A program made the translations under genes and the position numbers. The notes beneath the pieces are model-generated. The model did not search any database, was not told the DNA's origin, and saw only the letters and a program-made list of their open reading frames with translations. A DNA stretch of 64,000 bases from Sphingobium cyanobacteriorum (GTDB lineage: Bacteria > Pseudomonadota > Alphaproteobacteria > Sphingomonadales > Sphingomonadaceae), in the NCBI RefSeq assembly GCF_030580935.1, contig NZ_JAUQOM010000008.1:124001-188000 (forward strand), read 5' to 3'. Positions within the stretch are counted from its first letter, which is position 1. Each line of letters opens with the position of its first letter. Positions 43,527 to 51,816 of this stretch are shown piece after piece.

Positions 43527-44690
43527 TCAGAGCGCCTCGATAATGGTCACGTTGGCGATGCCGCCGCCTTCGCACATGGTCTGCAGACCATAGCGCTTGC
43601 CCCGTGCGCGTAGCGCGTGGATCAGGGTCGTCATCAGCTTCGTGCCCGATGCGCCGAGCGGATGACCGAGCGCGATCGCGCCGCCATTGACGTTAAGCTT
43701 CTCAGGATCGGCGCCGATCACTTCAAGCCATGCGAGCGGAACCGGCGCGAACGCCTCGTTCACTTCATAAAGATCGACGTCGCCGATCTTCATGCCGGCA
43801 CGCGCAAGGGCCCGCTGCGTTGCTGGAACCGGCTCTTCGAGCATGATTACAGGATCGCCGGCCGTCACCGTCATCGAATGGATGCGGGCCAGCGGCGTCA
43901 GATTATGCGCCTTGAGCGCCCGCTCATTGACGACCAACACGCCCGATGCGCCGTCGCAAATCTGGCTCGACGTCGCCGCCGTCAGCGTGCCGCCCTCCAC
44001 GAGCAGCTTGACCGAAGCGATCGATTCGGCCGAGGCGTCAAACCGCACGCCCTCGTCGATCAGATGCTGTTCGGCCTTGCCTTCCGGCGTCACGATATCG
44101 ACGGCCGTTAACTCGTCCGCAAAGGCACCCGATTTGATCGCGGCAGCTGCCCGACGCTGACTTTCCAGCCCGAACGCATCCAGCCTTTCACGCGTGAAGC
44201 CGTATTTCGCGGCGATCATTTCCGCGCCCTTGAACTGGCTGAAGCCATCGACACCGAAGCGTGAAAGAATCTTCTGGCTCCACGCGCCCTCGCCGACGCC
44301 CGGCGTCATCGCCAGGCCCATGGGAACGCGCGTCATACTTTCCGTGCCGCAGGCTATAACTACGTCCTGCGTGCCCGACATCACGGCCTGCGCCGCGAAG
44401 TGCAGCGCCTGCTGGGAAGATCCGCACTGCCGATCGATGGTGACGGCCGGGACGCTTATCGGGAGCGAGGATGCCAGCACGGCGCTGCGACCGACATGAA
44501 GCGACTGCTCACCTGCTTGCGTGACGCACCCCAAGATCACGTCGTCAATCGCAGCAGGATCGATGCCCGCCCGCGAAACGAGCGAATCCAGCACGAGACC
44601 GCCCAGATCAGCAGGATGCCAGCCTGCAAGGCGACCACCACGACGGCCACCAGCGGTCCGCGTTGCGGCGACGATATATGCCTCAGACAA
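43527..44690 (-). CDS. Acetyl-CoA acyltransferase (thiolase)
   Basis: A 387-residue thiolase. TTG at 44690 is the likely start: it follows GAGGAG, and SEAYIVAATRTAGGRRGG begins at residue 2. Counted from there the acylation nucleophile in DRQCGSS is Cys89, as in well-studied thiolases. NEAFAPVPLAW, NVNGGAIALGHPLGASG (catalytic His) and TMCEGGGIANVTII (second Cys) complete the active site. It cleaves 3-ketoacyl-CoA to acetyl- or propionyl-CoA plus a shortened acyl-CoA. It heads the minus-strand unit with SDR and racemase and is divergent from the quinone-oxidoreductase-like gene. Confidence 0.92.
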   Translation of the reverse strand: MSEAYIVAATRTAGGRRGGRLAGWHPADLGGLVLDSLVSRAGIDPAAIDDVILGCVTQAGEQSLHVGRSAVLASSLPISVPAVTIDRQCGSSQQALHFAAQAVMSGTQDVVIACGTESMTRVPMGLAMTPGVGEGAWSQKILSRFGVDGFSQFKGAEMIAAKYGFTRERLDAFGLESQRRAAAAIKSGAFADELTAVDIVTPEGKAEQHLIDEGVRFDASAESIASVKLLVEGGTLTAATSSQICDGASGVLVVNERALKAHNLTPLARIHSMTVTAGDPVIMLEEPVPATQRALARAGMKIGDVDLYEVNEAFAPVPLAWLEVIGADPEKLNVNGGAIALGHPLGASGTKLMTTLIHALRARGKRYGLQTMCEGGGIANVTIIEAL

Positions 44691-44829
44691 TCGATGCTCC
44701 TCAATTTTGCCATGCACTTGGACTTGCGATATCACCCAAATCTCGGCTAATCAATCGAACAATTGAATAGCGCCTGTTGCCGAGCATGGCCGGGCGCGGT
44801 CGCCATGTTGAGGGAGCTTGTTTTTGAGG
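44691..44829. promoter_or_regulatory. Divergent promoter region (thiolase / MDR) with operator-like motif
   Basis: About 140 bases. TCAATCGAACAATTGAA at 44751-44767 contains AATCGAACAA, shared exactly with 62302-62311 upstream of the crotonase at 62434. Confidence 0.45.
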
Positions 44830-45828
44830 ATGACGATGGCCGCACTTGTGTGCGAGGCGTTCAGCCCGCTTCCTCGACTATGCAGCCGGGAGGTCGCTAT
44901 TCCTGAACCTGGTATCGGCGAAATCCGCCTGAAGGTCGCCTGCGCCGGTCTGGGTTTTGTCGATGCGTTGGTCTGTTCGGGCGAATATCAGGTCAAGCCG
45001 CCCTTGCCCTTCACGCCTGGCAATGAAGTGGCCGGATGTGTCGATGCCGTGGGCGCGGGCGTGACCTCGCTCAAACCAGGCGATCGCGTGGCCGCGTTGG
45101 TCGCGGGCGGCGGGTTGGGCGAATATGCCCTGGCGCGCGAAGCGCTTGTGGTTGCGATACCGGATGCCCTGCCATTTCTCACCGCGGCCGCCTGTGTGAC
45201 CAATTATACGACCGTGGCGTTCGGCCTACAGGGGCTCGGGCGTCCGGCCAAGGGCGAAACCATGCTCGTATTGGGGGCCGGCGGCGGCCTGGGCATGGCA
45301 GCTCTGGACTTTGGCCGCATGCTGGGGCTGCGTACCATCGCGCTGGCATCCAATGAGGAAAAGCGCCGCGCGGCAAATATGCAGGGTGCCACCATCGTGA
45401 TGGACTATAGCGGCGGTGACTGGCGCCGCGCGGTTGAGGCGGAGATCGGCAAGGCTGCTGTCGACATTATATTCGATCCTGTCGGCGGCGCCATGTCGGA
45501 ACCGGCGTTTCGCCTGTTGGCGATCGGCGGGCGGCATCTGGTGCTTGGGTTTGCGTCGGGAGAGATCGCCCGTCTGCCGTTGAATCTGCCGCTGCTCCGG
45601 CGAGCCGACATTATCGGGGTCGATTGGGGCGGGGCGGTGCGGGGCGACGTCACGCTGTTTCGCCCGACATTCGCGCCGGTCGCCCAGGCCCTGGCCGATG
45701 GCGTGCTGCGGCCGACGGGAATCCAGCCGATAGCCTTTCGTGACTCACAGGAAGCCTTGGCGCGCTTGCGCAACCGGCAGGCGCATGGAAAATCGGTTGT
45801 CGAAGTGGCGTTGGAGAACAGGATATGA
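44830..45828 (+). CDS. Zinc-free MDR oxidoreductase (quinone oxidoreductase-like)
   Basis: A 332-residue MDR protein without zinc-binding cysteines. PPLPFTPGNEVAGCVDAVGAGVTSLKPGDRVAAL (split around residues 55-90) and VLGAGGGLGMAALDFGRMLG near 140-160 (AxxGxxG NADPH fold) are the marks. Relatives reduce quinones or enoyl/acryloyl-CoA-type double bonds. ATG 44830 is chosen; ATG 44836 and an upstream TTG are possible. It overlaps the next acyl-CoA synthetase by ATGA. An enoyl-CoA reductase role would fit its operon, but is not proven. Confidence 0.83.
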   Translation: MTMAALVCEAFSPLPRLCSREVAIPEPGIGEIRLKVACAGLGFVDALVCSGEYQVKPPLPFTPGNEVAGCVDAVGAGVTSLKPGDRVAALVAGGGLGEYALAREALVVAIPDALPFLTAAACVTNYTTVAFGLQGLGRPAKGETMLVLGAGGGLGMAALDFGRMLGLRTIALASNEEKRRAANMQGATIVMDYSGGDWRRAVEAEIGKAAVDIIFDPVGGAMSEPAFRLLAIGGRHLVLGFASGEIARLPLNLPLLRRADIIGVDWGGAVRGDVTLFRPTFAPVAQALADGVLRPTGIQPIAFRDSQEALARLRNRQAHGKSVVEVALENRI

Positions 45829-47381
45829 CGAACTCTCTTTGCGCACTGCTGGGCAGCCATGCTGCGACACGCGGCGATGCCATAGCGCTGGAATTCGGCG
45901 ATCGGCTCACGAGCTTCGCACAGCTTGACGCACAGAGCTTTGCCGCGGCGCGCGCACTGGCCGGTGTCGGCGTGTTGCCGGGACAAAGGATCGGCTATCT
46001 CGGCAAGAACAGCGATCGGTATTTCGAGCTTTTGTTCGCCGCGTCGAAGGCTGGCGCAGTCATGGTGCCGATCGGATGGCGACTGACCGCGCCGGAAATC
46101 GCTTTCCTGATCGACGATTCGGAAATTTCCGTGATTTTCTTCGAACCGGCGTTTCTCGACATGGTCGAACGCCTGGCCGCGGATCGTACGCTGAAGTGCA
46201 TATCGACGGAGGGCCCTATCGGCGGCGTGCAGGGTTATGAACAATGGCGCGACGGTTCGGACATGAACGGCGGCGCGCTGCCGCCGGTCGATGTCGAAGC
46301 GCCGATCATCCAGCTCTATACGTCGGGGACGACGGGGCGCCCCAAAGGCGCAATGTTGACCCATTGCAATATTTTTCCGCTGCGCCCGCTTTGCGCTGCG
46401 GAGAATATCGCGTGGGATCAATGGCACGGCGATGACGTATCGCTTCTAACAATGCCCGTTGCGCATATCGCAGGTACGGGGTGGGGGCTGGTCGCCTTTT
46501 ACAACGGTGCCAGGTCGATCATCATGCCGGAGTTCGATGCGGGCCAGATCCTTGACCTCATTTCCAGCGAACAGATCAGCCGGATCTTCTTGGTGCCGAC
46601 CGCTATTCAGGCGGTATTGCGTCATGCGGATGTGGTTAAGTCCGACTTCTCGCGGCTCAAATATATTCTCTACGGCGCCTCGCCGATCCCGCTCGGCCTG
46701 CTGCGCGAAGCGATCGACGTGTTCGGCTGCGGCTTCGTGCAGAATTACGGCATGACCGAAACGTGCGGGACTGTCGTTTCGCTTGGACCAGAGGATCACG
46801 ATGCAAATGGCGGAGAACGCCTCGCGGCGGCGGGCAGGGCCTTGCCAGGGGTCGAGCTCAAGATTGTCGATGAGCGGCTCGCCCCGGTCGCCGCTGGTGT
46901 CATTGGCGAGATCATGATCAAGTCGCCCACCACTATGATCGGGTACTGGAAGCGGCCCGAAGCCACTGCGGACGCGCTGATCGGCGGGTGGATGCGTACA
47001 GGCGATGCGGGCTATCTGGACCAGGACGGCTATCTCTTTGTCCAGGACCGGCTCAAGGACATGATCATTTCCGGGGGGGAGAATGTCTATCCCGCAGAAG
47101 TGGAAAGCACGCTCTATTCGCACCCGGACGTTGCGGAAGTAGCGGTTATCGGGATACCCGATGACCGGTGGGGTGAAGCGGTCACCGCGATCGTCGTGCC
47201 CGCAAACGGTGCGGTGGACGAGCGGGAACTGCTGCAATGGGCGCGCGAGCGTCTCGCCGCCTACAAGGTGCCCAAAAAGGTGATCGTCCGCCAGGAATTG
47301 CCACGTAATCCCAGTGGCAAGATCATGCGGCGCCTGCTGCGTGAGCCATTCTGGGCTGGTATGGACAGGGCTGTCAACTAG
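45825..47381 (+). CDS. Acyl-CoA synthetase (AMP-forming)
   Basis: A 518-residue ANL-family ligase whose ATG overlaps the preceding stop. LYTSGTTGRPKGAMLTH near 165-180 (P-loop-like), QNYGMTETCGTVV near 305 (A5), GDAGYLDQDGYLFVQDRLKDMIISGGENVYPAEVE in the A7/A8 hinge region near 395-430, and LPRNPSGKIMRRLLRE with the C-terminal catalytic lysine near 500. It activates a carboxylic acid as its CoA ester. It is distinct from the synthetase at 39856. Its stop overlaps the stop region of a convergent LuxC-like pseudogene. Confidence 0.92.
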   Translation: MTNSLCALLGSHAATRGDAIALEFGDRLTSFAQLDAQSFAAARALAGVGVLPGQRIGYLGKNSDRYFELLFAASKAGAVMVPIGWRLTAPEIAFLIDDSEISVIFFEPAFLDMVERLAADRTLKCISTEGPIGGVQGYEQWRDGSDMNGGALPPVDVEAPIIQLYTSGTTGRPKGAMLTHCNIFPLRPLCAAENIAWDQWHGDDVSLLTMPVAHIAGTGWGLVAFYNGARSIIMPEFDAGQILDLISSEQISRIFLVPTAIQAVLRHADVVKSDFSRLKYILYGASPIPLGLLREAIDVFGCGFVQNYGMTETCGTVVSLGPEDHDANGGERLAAAGRALPGVELKIVDERLAPVAAGVIGEIMIKSPTTMIGYWKRPEATADALIGGWMRTGDAGYLDQDGYLFVQDRLKDMIISGGENVYPAEVESTLYSHPDVAEVAVIGIPDDRWGEAVTAIVVPANGAVDERELLQWARERLAAYKVPKKVIVRQELPRNPSGKIMRRLLREPFWAGMDRAVN

Positions 47382-47860
47382 GGGGCGGCCCTTGGCGCAT
47401 CGTCGCCACGGCTGGACAGGGCTCTAATCCATTTGCCCATGCGACGCATCGGTTCGATGCCATCTTGCGGACTGGCCAGGGAGCCGAGGCACGCATAGCC
47501 CAAGGATAGGATGCGCTGTACATCGTAAAGGGGAATGACGTTGGCCATTTGCGCCTTGAGGCTTTCGGGATAGATGGCGACCGTCTGCGTATAGGAGTTG
47601 AACGCCCTAAGCGCTTCGTCCAGCGTGTCGATGGGGACAAAGTTGACCGTGCGGTCGTTCAGCTTGGCCGCGAATTCGACAGGCTCGGAAAGCTGTCACA
47701 CGGTCACGGCCCCCTCGTCACGGTCCCCGCCGATCACCTTGTACCAGTTCTCATCGAAACGAAGCGCATCGACATGCGCCTTCAGCTCCCGGTCATGCCG
47801 TTTGGGAATCGTGCTGAAATGCTGTGGCAACTCGGCCAGAGCGTCATAGGCCATCGTCAC
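47378..47860 (-). pseudogene. LuxC-like acyl-CoA reductase, C-terminal remnant
   Basis: On the minus strand one frame reads AYDALAELPQHFSTIPKRHD and ENWYKVIGGDRDEGAVTV, then TGA (47696-47698), then QLSEPVEFAAKLNDRTVNFV, FNSYTQTVAIYPESLKAQM, LYDVQRILSLGYA and QDGIEPMRRMGKW to a stop at 47378. The family is LuxC-like acyl-CoA reductase. The N-terminal part, including the catalytic cysteine region, is absent and the sequence runs into IS701-type transposase pieces. The internal stop is in frame with both sides. It once could have reduced an acyl-CoA to an aldehyde. Confidence 0.75.
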
Positions 47861-48072
47861 GCGTTGATGACAATGATGGCCTACGCTTTCCTACAGACCC
47901 GCCGCATCGCTCAAGTGGAGCGGAAAAAAGAGTCTCAGGACCACCGCCTCAGCCCAGTCTGCCAGCGGTCAGGCAAGCCATCATTGAACGCCTGTCCCGA
48001 CCACCACCCCCTCAATGTCCTCGATGCGGCTGTCCTCTATCATCAACTGAAATCCCGTTTCTGCCAAAGTAG
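47850..48072 (+). pseudogene. IS701-type transposase, C-terminal fragment
   Basis: GHRHALMTMMAYAFLQTRRI matches the end of DDE transposases of the IS701/IS4-like type. After a frameshift near 47930 comes SGPPPQPSLPAVRQAIIERL and RPPPPQCPRCG, the usual proline-rich tail. Only about 70 residues remain. It directly follows the broken LuxC-like gene on the opposite strand and probably marks the insertion that cut it. Confidence 0.65.
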
Positions 48073-48136
48073 TGCTAATATACTTTACCGCTGCTTCTCG
48101 TGGCGGCGCTTGGGTGGCACGCGGCGGTCGTGATGC

Positions 48137-48290
48137 ATGACCGCACGCGGGCTTTGCTGGGCGGTCGGCATTCCCAGGCACCAGAAGCTATACCCTGCCG
48201 ACGTGCCATTGATCTTTCCTGTGGCCGGGCGCGGACGACCGCGTTTGCACCACTCCCCGAATCCTCAATCTCGTCCGACATCGGCCACCC
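48137..48290 (+). pseudogene. IS701-type transposase, internal fragment
   Basis: One frame reads RGLCWAVGIPRHQKLYPADV then FPVAGRGRPR, a segment found in the middle of IS701-type transposases. It lies after, not before, the C-terminal fragment at 47850, so the pieces are out of order and come from more than one insertion or from a rearrangement. Confidence 0.65.
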
Positions 48291-48329
48291 CGCTCAAAGA
48301 GCGGCAATCATCTCCCCGAATGGGCGCTG

Positions 48330-48681
48330 CGCAAGGCGGCCGTCAGACCTCGCTTACCCAGCTTCTGATGGACGATCCTGACTATTTCGGTCCCGCGATC
48401 GCCACGGAGTTCTCCCGCCCTGTCGGCGAGGTGCAGAGGCGGATACTTGAAGAAAGCCGGCGCGCCGGTGTGTTTCGTCCGATCGATCCAATAATCTTCT
48501 ATGTCCAGGTGGTCGGCGCCTGCGACCAGTTGTTTACCGGGCGCTATCAGCTTGAACATGTGTTTAACGCAAAAAAGTGGACGAAGAACGCAAGTGCCGT
48601 TTTATCGAGCACTTCGTCCAAACTCTGCTCGACGGCATCCTCATCAAGCCGTTGCCGTCCGGGGACGTGGGACTAAATTAA
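48330..48681 (+). pseudogene. TetR-family regulator, C-terminal remnant
   Basis: The frame continuing from the transposase fragment reads MDDPDYFGPAIATEFSRPVG, EVQRRILEESRRAGVFRPID and PIIFYVQVVGACDQLF, the ligand-binding half of TetR regulators. A frameshift near 48565-48575 moves the end to another frame: DEERKCRFIEHFVQTLLDGI, then LIKPLPSGDVGLN and TAA at 48679. The DNA-binding domain is gone. It is the only TetR-type sequence in the island, so it may have been the local regulator. Confidence 0.72.
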
Positions 48682-48882
48682 TCCGTTTCGTTCGCAGTTT
48701 GGAGTTGCTCGCCGGACGTTATCGAGAGGGCTGCCAAGGAAATTCCCCTTCGGCAATCCTCGTTCCCGTTCACATTGAACCGGATCGAACCGAATTTCCC
48801 TGATTGCGTAATTTACGGTTTGCCAACTGACATCCACCTCACATGCAATCACTATTGGCCTTTCCGCTCGCGCCGGCACAGG
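48682..48882. other. Gap after the TetR remnant
   Basis: 201 bases up to the SDR stop. One open frame on the minus strand (48673-48879) has no recognisable family. Nothing supported. Confidence 0.35.
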
Positions 48883-49719
48883 TCAAAGGATGAAATGTTC
48901 GCCTGAGGATCGGATAGTCATGTCGCCGATGCTAACGCCCTTGGGCTGATTGATGGCGTAAAGGATGTTGTCGGCGATGATCGCCGGGTCGAGTGCGATG
49001 TAGCCCATCGTGTTTTTGTCGAGCAGCGCGGGATCCAGAGAGCCCCCCATCATCGCATGCATTTCGCCTAGATACAGCGACGTATTTTGCCCTGCTATGC
49101 CGACAAGCGCCTTGGGGTCGACCATTCCGGCGCCAAGGCCGGTTCCCGGGACGCCAGTGGGCCGAATGACGGTGACCTTGATCTTGCCCTGCGCCTCAAC
49201 CCGCAGCGATTCCGAAAGGTAGCGCACACCGATCTTGGTGGCCTGATACACCCCTGCGCCAGCGACGGGATGGTGGCTGTAAATCGAGGAGACGTTCACG
49301 ACATGCCCTTCTCCTTGCGCCATCATCTGGTCATAGACGGATACGATCCCGTTGAGCACGCCCTTCAGATTGATGTCGATGCACTTGTGCCAAGAGCCAA
49401 TCGCATGCTGATGATCGGCGTAAAAGGCCAGGGGCATGACGCCTGCATTGTTTACGATGACGTCGATCCGGCCATAGGCCGCCACGGCGCTGGCCGACAT
49501 GGCGCGCATCGCGTCGATATCAGACACGTCGGCGACGACGGCTTGTGCGATTCCCTTGGCTTGGATGATGCCGCCGACGACTTCGTCGAGATGGTGGGCA
49601 TTAATGTCAACACAGGTCACATGAGCGTCAGCGGCAGCGGCTTTCTCACTCAACAACTTCCCAAAACCGCTACCGGCCCCGGTCACGATGATCGACTTGC
49701 CTTCGATATAGTTGGTCAC
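48883..49719 (-). CDS. Short-chain dehydrogenase/reductase
   Basis: A 278-residue SDR with an apparent GTG start at 49719. TGAGSGFG near 13-20 has Phe for the usual Ile/Leu in the nucleotide loop, followed by VNNAGVMPLAF near 90, VNVSSIYSHHPVAGAGVYQATKIGV near 140-164 with catalytic Ser, Tyr and Lys, and RPTGVPGTGL near 186 in place of the common PGxxxT. It is an intact gene standing in a region of remnants. It probably oxidises an alcohol of the pathway; the substrate is unknown. Confidence 0.85.
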   Translation of the reverse strand: MTNYIEGKSIIVTGAGSGFGKLLSEKAAAADAHVTCVDINAHHLDEVVGGIIQAKGIAQAVVADVSDIDAMRAMSASAVAAYGRIDVIVNNAGVMPLAFYADHQHAIGSWHKCIDINLKGVLNGIVSVYDQMMAQGEGHVVNVSSIYSHHPVAGAGVYQATKIGVRYLSESLRVEAQGKIKVTVIRPTGVPGTGLGAGMVDPKALVGIAGQNTSLYLGEMHAMMGGSLDPALLDKNTMGYIALDPAIIADNILYAINQPKGVSIGDMTIRSSGEHFIL

Positions 49720-49865
49720 GACGATTTAGCGCCCCGTCATCATTAAAAAGCGGAGTATGCCATAGGTGTAATTAATCCAATAATCAATATTGTTGCCGTG
49801 ATCCGATGGGCGGCTGAACCGCCGGTATATGCGACATCAGGTTAAAGCCACATTCTATCGTCGGC
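49720..49865. promoter_or_regulatory. AT-rich upstream region of the SDR
   Basis: The gap contains CAATAATCAATATTG at 49775-49789, an imperfect palindrome in a notably AT-rich stretch upstream of the SDR start. It is probably the SDR promoter or a regulator site. Confidence 0.4.
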
Positions 49866-50275
49866 TCACAAGATGATGCAGGTCGTGGTGCCATGCGCCA
49901 TAAGGCGACCGGACGCATCCTGGATTGCCGCCTCGGCGGTGGCGAGCCGGCGCCCGCAGTTCAGAACCGAACCGACAACATTTACCGTCAAGCCCGGCTC
50001 AAGCCGACGGATGAAAGAGATCTTGAACTCCACGGTGGTATAGCGCGTGTTCTCGTCCAGTCGGCTCGCAACCGCAGTGGCCATCGCGCTGTCGAGGATC
50101 GTGCATGGATGCTGCCGATGCCATTGGTGTGATCCTCGGTCGGCTGTCCGCGAAAGGTCACCTTGCCGGGCTCGGCGCCTTGGATGGATATCCCCATCAT
50201 TTTCCAGATACGCGGCGCCTCGATGCGGCCGTCGATGACGCCGCGGAGTCTGTGCAGACCGTATGTGATTTCCAT
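49866..50275 (-). pseudogene. PaaI-like thioesterase, frameshifted at the active site
   Basis: From ATG 50275 the frame reads MEITYGLHRLRGVIDG, GISIQGAEPGKVTFRGQP and HTNGIGSIH, the first half of a hotdog-fold thioesterase. Normally HGG and a short loop follow. Here the frame shifts and the second frame resumes at CTILDSAMATAVASRLDENT, YTTVEFKISFIRRLEPGLTV and ATAEAAIQDASGRLMAHGTT. About a dozen bases, including the conserved HGG, are missing near 50100. The gene is therefore inactivated at the catalytic loop, with the rest well preserved, which suggests recent loss. Confidence 0.82.
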
Positions 50276-50536
50276 TGTGGCGCTTGCTCCAAAATTTACG
50301 CATGTACTCCGCAGACCCGGCACGAAAATCGCGTTTATTCGAATACACAGCTCAAGGTTGCGAAAGTCATTGCAGGGTGCGAATCCCGGCCGGCGCATAT
50401 CTGCAGGATAGGTCATCGGATCGCGCAAGGCCAATGGCCCTTCTGCCTGTGAGTCTACGCGAAAATCGCATCGGCCAGCCCTCGACCGGAATGAAGCCGC
50501 ATCGCTTTCCCGTTGCGTGCGGTCTGCAGCCTTTTC
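50276..50536. other. Gap between thioesterase remnant and IS5 fragment
   Basis: 261 bases with only short interrupted frames; nothing recognised. Confidence 0.35.
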
Positions 50537-50854
50537 TTATCTTAGGGACCGTGCCGCGCGCCTCCAGTCCTTGCGTTTTCCGAACATGTTCTCGGCCCTG
50601 TGGCGCTGGCGGTAGAGCACAGCGTCGTGTGGGATCGGAGCCTTGCAGTTGGCCTTTGACGGGATGCAGGGGGTGATGCCGCTCTCAGTCAGGGCGGCAT
50701 AGAACCAGTCGGCATCATAGCCACGATCGGCCAGTAGCGCTTGGGCTTTGGGCAAGACGTCGATCATCAGTGCAGCGCCCTTGCAGTCGTTCAGGTGACC
50801 GCCGCAAATCCGATACAAGTCCAATGACAGTGCTTCATCGTCATGACCTGGCAT
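50537..50854 (-). pseudogene. IS5-family transposase fragment
   Basis: The frame reads NDCKGAALMIDVLPKAQALL, ADRGYDADWFYAALTESGIT, and LYRQRHRAENMFGKRKDWRR, the central and late part of IS5-type (IS427-like) transposases. DRGYD holds one catalytic Asp and the HRAENMF segment the catalytic Glu. The N-terminal domain and the last segment after DWRR are missing, and no inverted repeats were found. Inactive. Confidence 0.8.
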
Positions 50855-50881
50855 CCGCCAGGGAGGCGGATGCCGACATCG

Positions 50882-51361
50882 CTATTGCCGCGAGTCGGAG
50901 TCATCCAGACCCCGTATGAACGTCACGTCGGGTCGCATCCCCGCGACTGCAACCGTCTCCAGGACGCGGACCTTGTGGATCGCGGGATGATCCTTGGTCA
51001 GCGAGCGGATGGTGTCGAGCAGAGCTTCCCGGTCTGTGGCGTTGACCAGAACGGTGATATTGTAACGCCCGGTGGCCAATGCGACGTAGGAAACCTGTTC
51101 CACGCGGGCAAGGTTACCCGCGATATTGTGGGCGTGGTTCGGCTCGACTTGAAGGCGTACGATTGCCGACGCGCTCATGCCTGCGGCGGTGGCGCTGATC
51201 AGTGCGGTCAGCTTGGCCGAGCGCCGGTGCTCGAGAGCCAGCAACCGCTTGCGCACTGCGGTTTCCGAGATCCCCAGCGTCTGAGCCACTTCCCGGTTGC
51301 TGGTGCGGGCGTTCTTGCTGAGGATGCTGAAGATCTTTTCGTTGAGATCGTCGTGTTTCAT
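50882..51361 (-). CDS. Lrp/AsnC-family transcriptional regulator
   Basis: A 159-residue Lrp-type protein: N-terminal helix-turn-helix (LNEKIFSILSKNARTSNREVAQTLGISETAVRKRL split over residues 6-40) and a C-terminal RAM ligand/oligomer domain (YVALATGRYNITVLVNATD near 92-110). ATG 51361 is used; the longer ORF starts from TTG. It starts two bases after the stop of a second Lrp-type gene, so the two are co-transcribed and could form hetero-oligomers. They are divergent from the amidohydrolase operon and are the most likely regulators of it, perhaps sensing an amino acid released there. Confidence 0.87.
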   Translation of the reverse strand: MKHDDLNEKIFSILSKNARTSNREVAQTLGISETAVRKRLLALEHRRSAKLTALISATAAGMSASAIVRLQVEPNHAHNIAGNLARVEQVSYVALATGRYNITVLVNATDREALLDTIRSLTKDHPAIHKVRVLETVAVAGMRPDVTFIRGLDDSDSRQ

Positions 51362-51363
51362 GA

Positions 51364-51816
51364 TCAACTCTCAGCCCGGTGGATGTTGTCGAATTTCAGG
51401 AGCTTGGTCGATATCGACATGTCTTCAAAATATACGTCCTTGAATCGTTCGCTCTCGCGGTTGATCAGATCATCAAGGCCTCCCACGTCCTTTACATAGA
51501 CATGCATGAGGATATCGGGATCTGACACCATGAGGACAACGGCCAGGCATTCCTCGATCTCGTAGAGTCGTCTCGCAATCGCGGCGACGTCGCCCGACAC
51601 GACATTGATGAAGAGGAGGACGCTAAGATATTCCTCGCCCAAGTTGCGTTGTAGAACGATTCGCAGCGCGCCGCTGTCTTCCATCGCGCGTATCCTGCTG
51701 CCGACCGTCACTTCTGATATGCCAAGCCTCCGTGCAATCTCGTTGTTGCGCAGCCGGGCATCGGCCTGCAGTTCCTCAATGATCCTCCAGTCGGTTTCAT
51801 CGAGCTCGGTTTCCAT
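51364..51816 (-). CDS. Lrp/AsnC-family transcriptional regulator
   Basis: A 150-residue Lrp-type protein. LDETDWRIIEELQADARLRN then EIARRLGISEVTVGSRIRAM is the DNA-binding domain (about 5-45), followed by the RAM domain with VLMVSDPDILMHVYVKDVGG near 95-115. The pair of adjacent, different Lrp genes is less common than a single one. It faces the amidohydrolase gene across a 263-base region and probably controls both directions. Confidence 0.87.
   Translation of the reverse strand: METELDETDWRIIEELQADARLRNNEIARRLGISEVTVGSRIRAMEDSGALRIVLQRNLGEEYLSVLLFINVVSGDVAAIARRLYEIEECLAVVLMVSDPDILMHVYVKDVGGLDDLINRESERFKDVYFEDMSISTKLLKFDNIHRAES

Noticed and set aside
48673..48879. Minus-strand small open frame
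   Set aside because: No ribosome site, no family similarity that I can support; probably chance.
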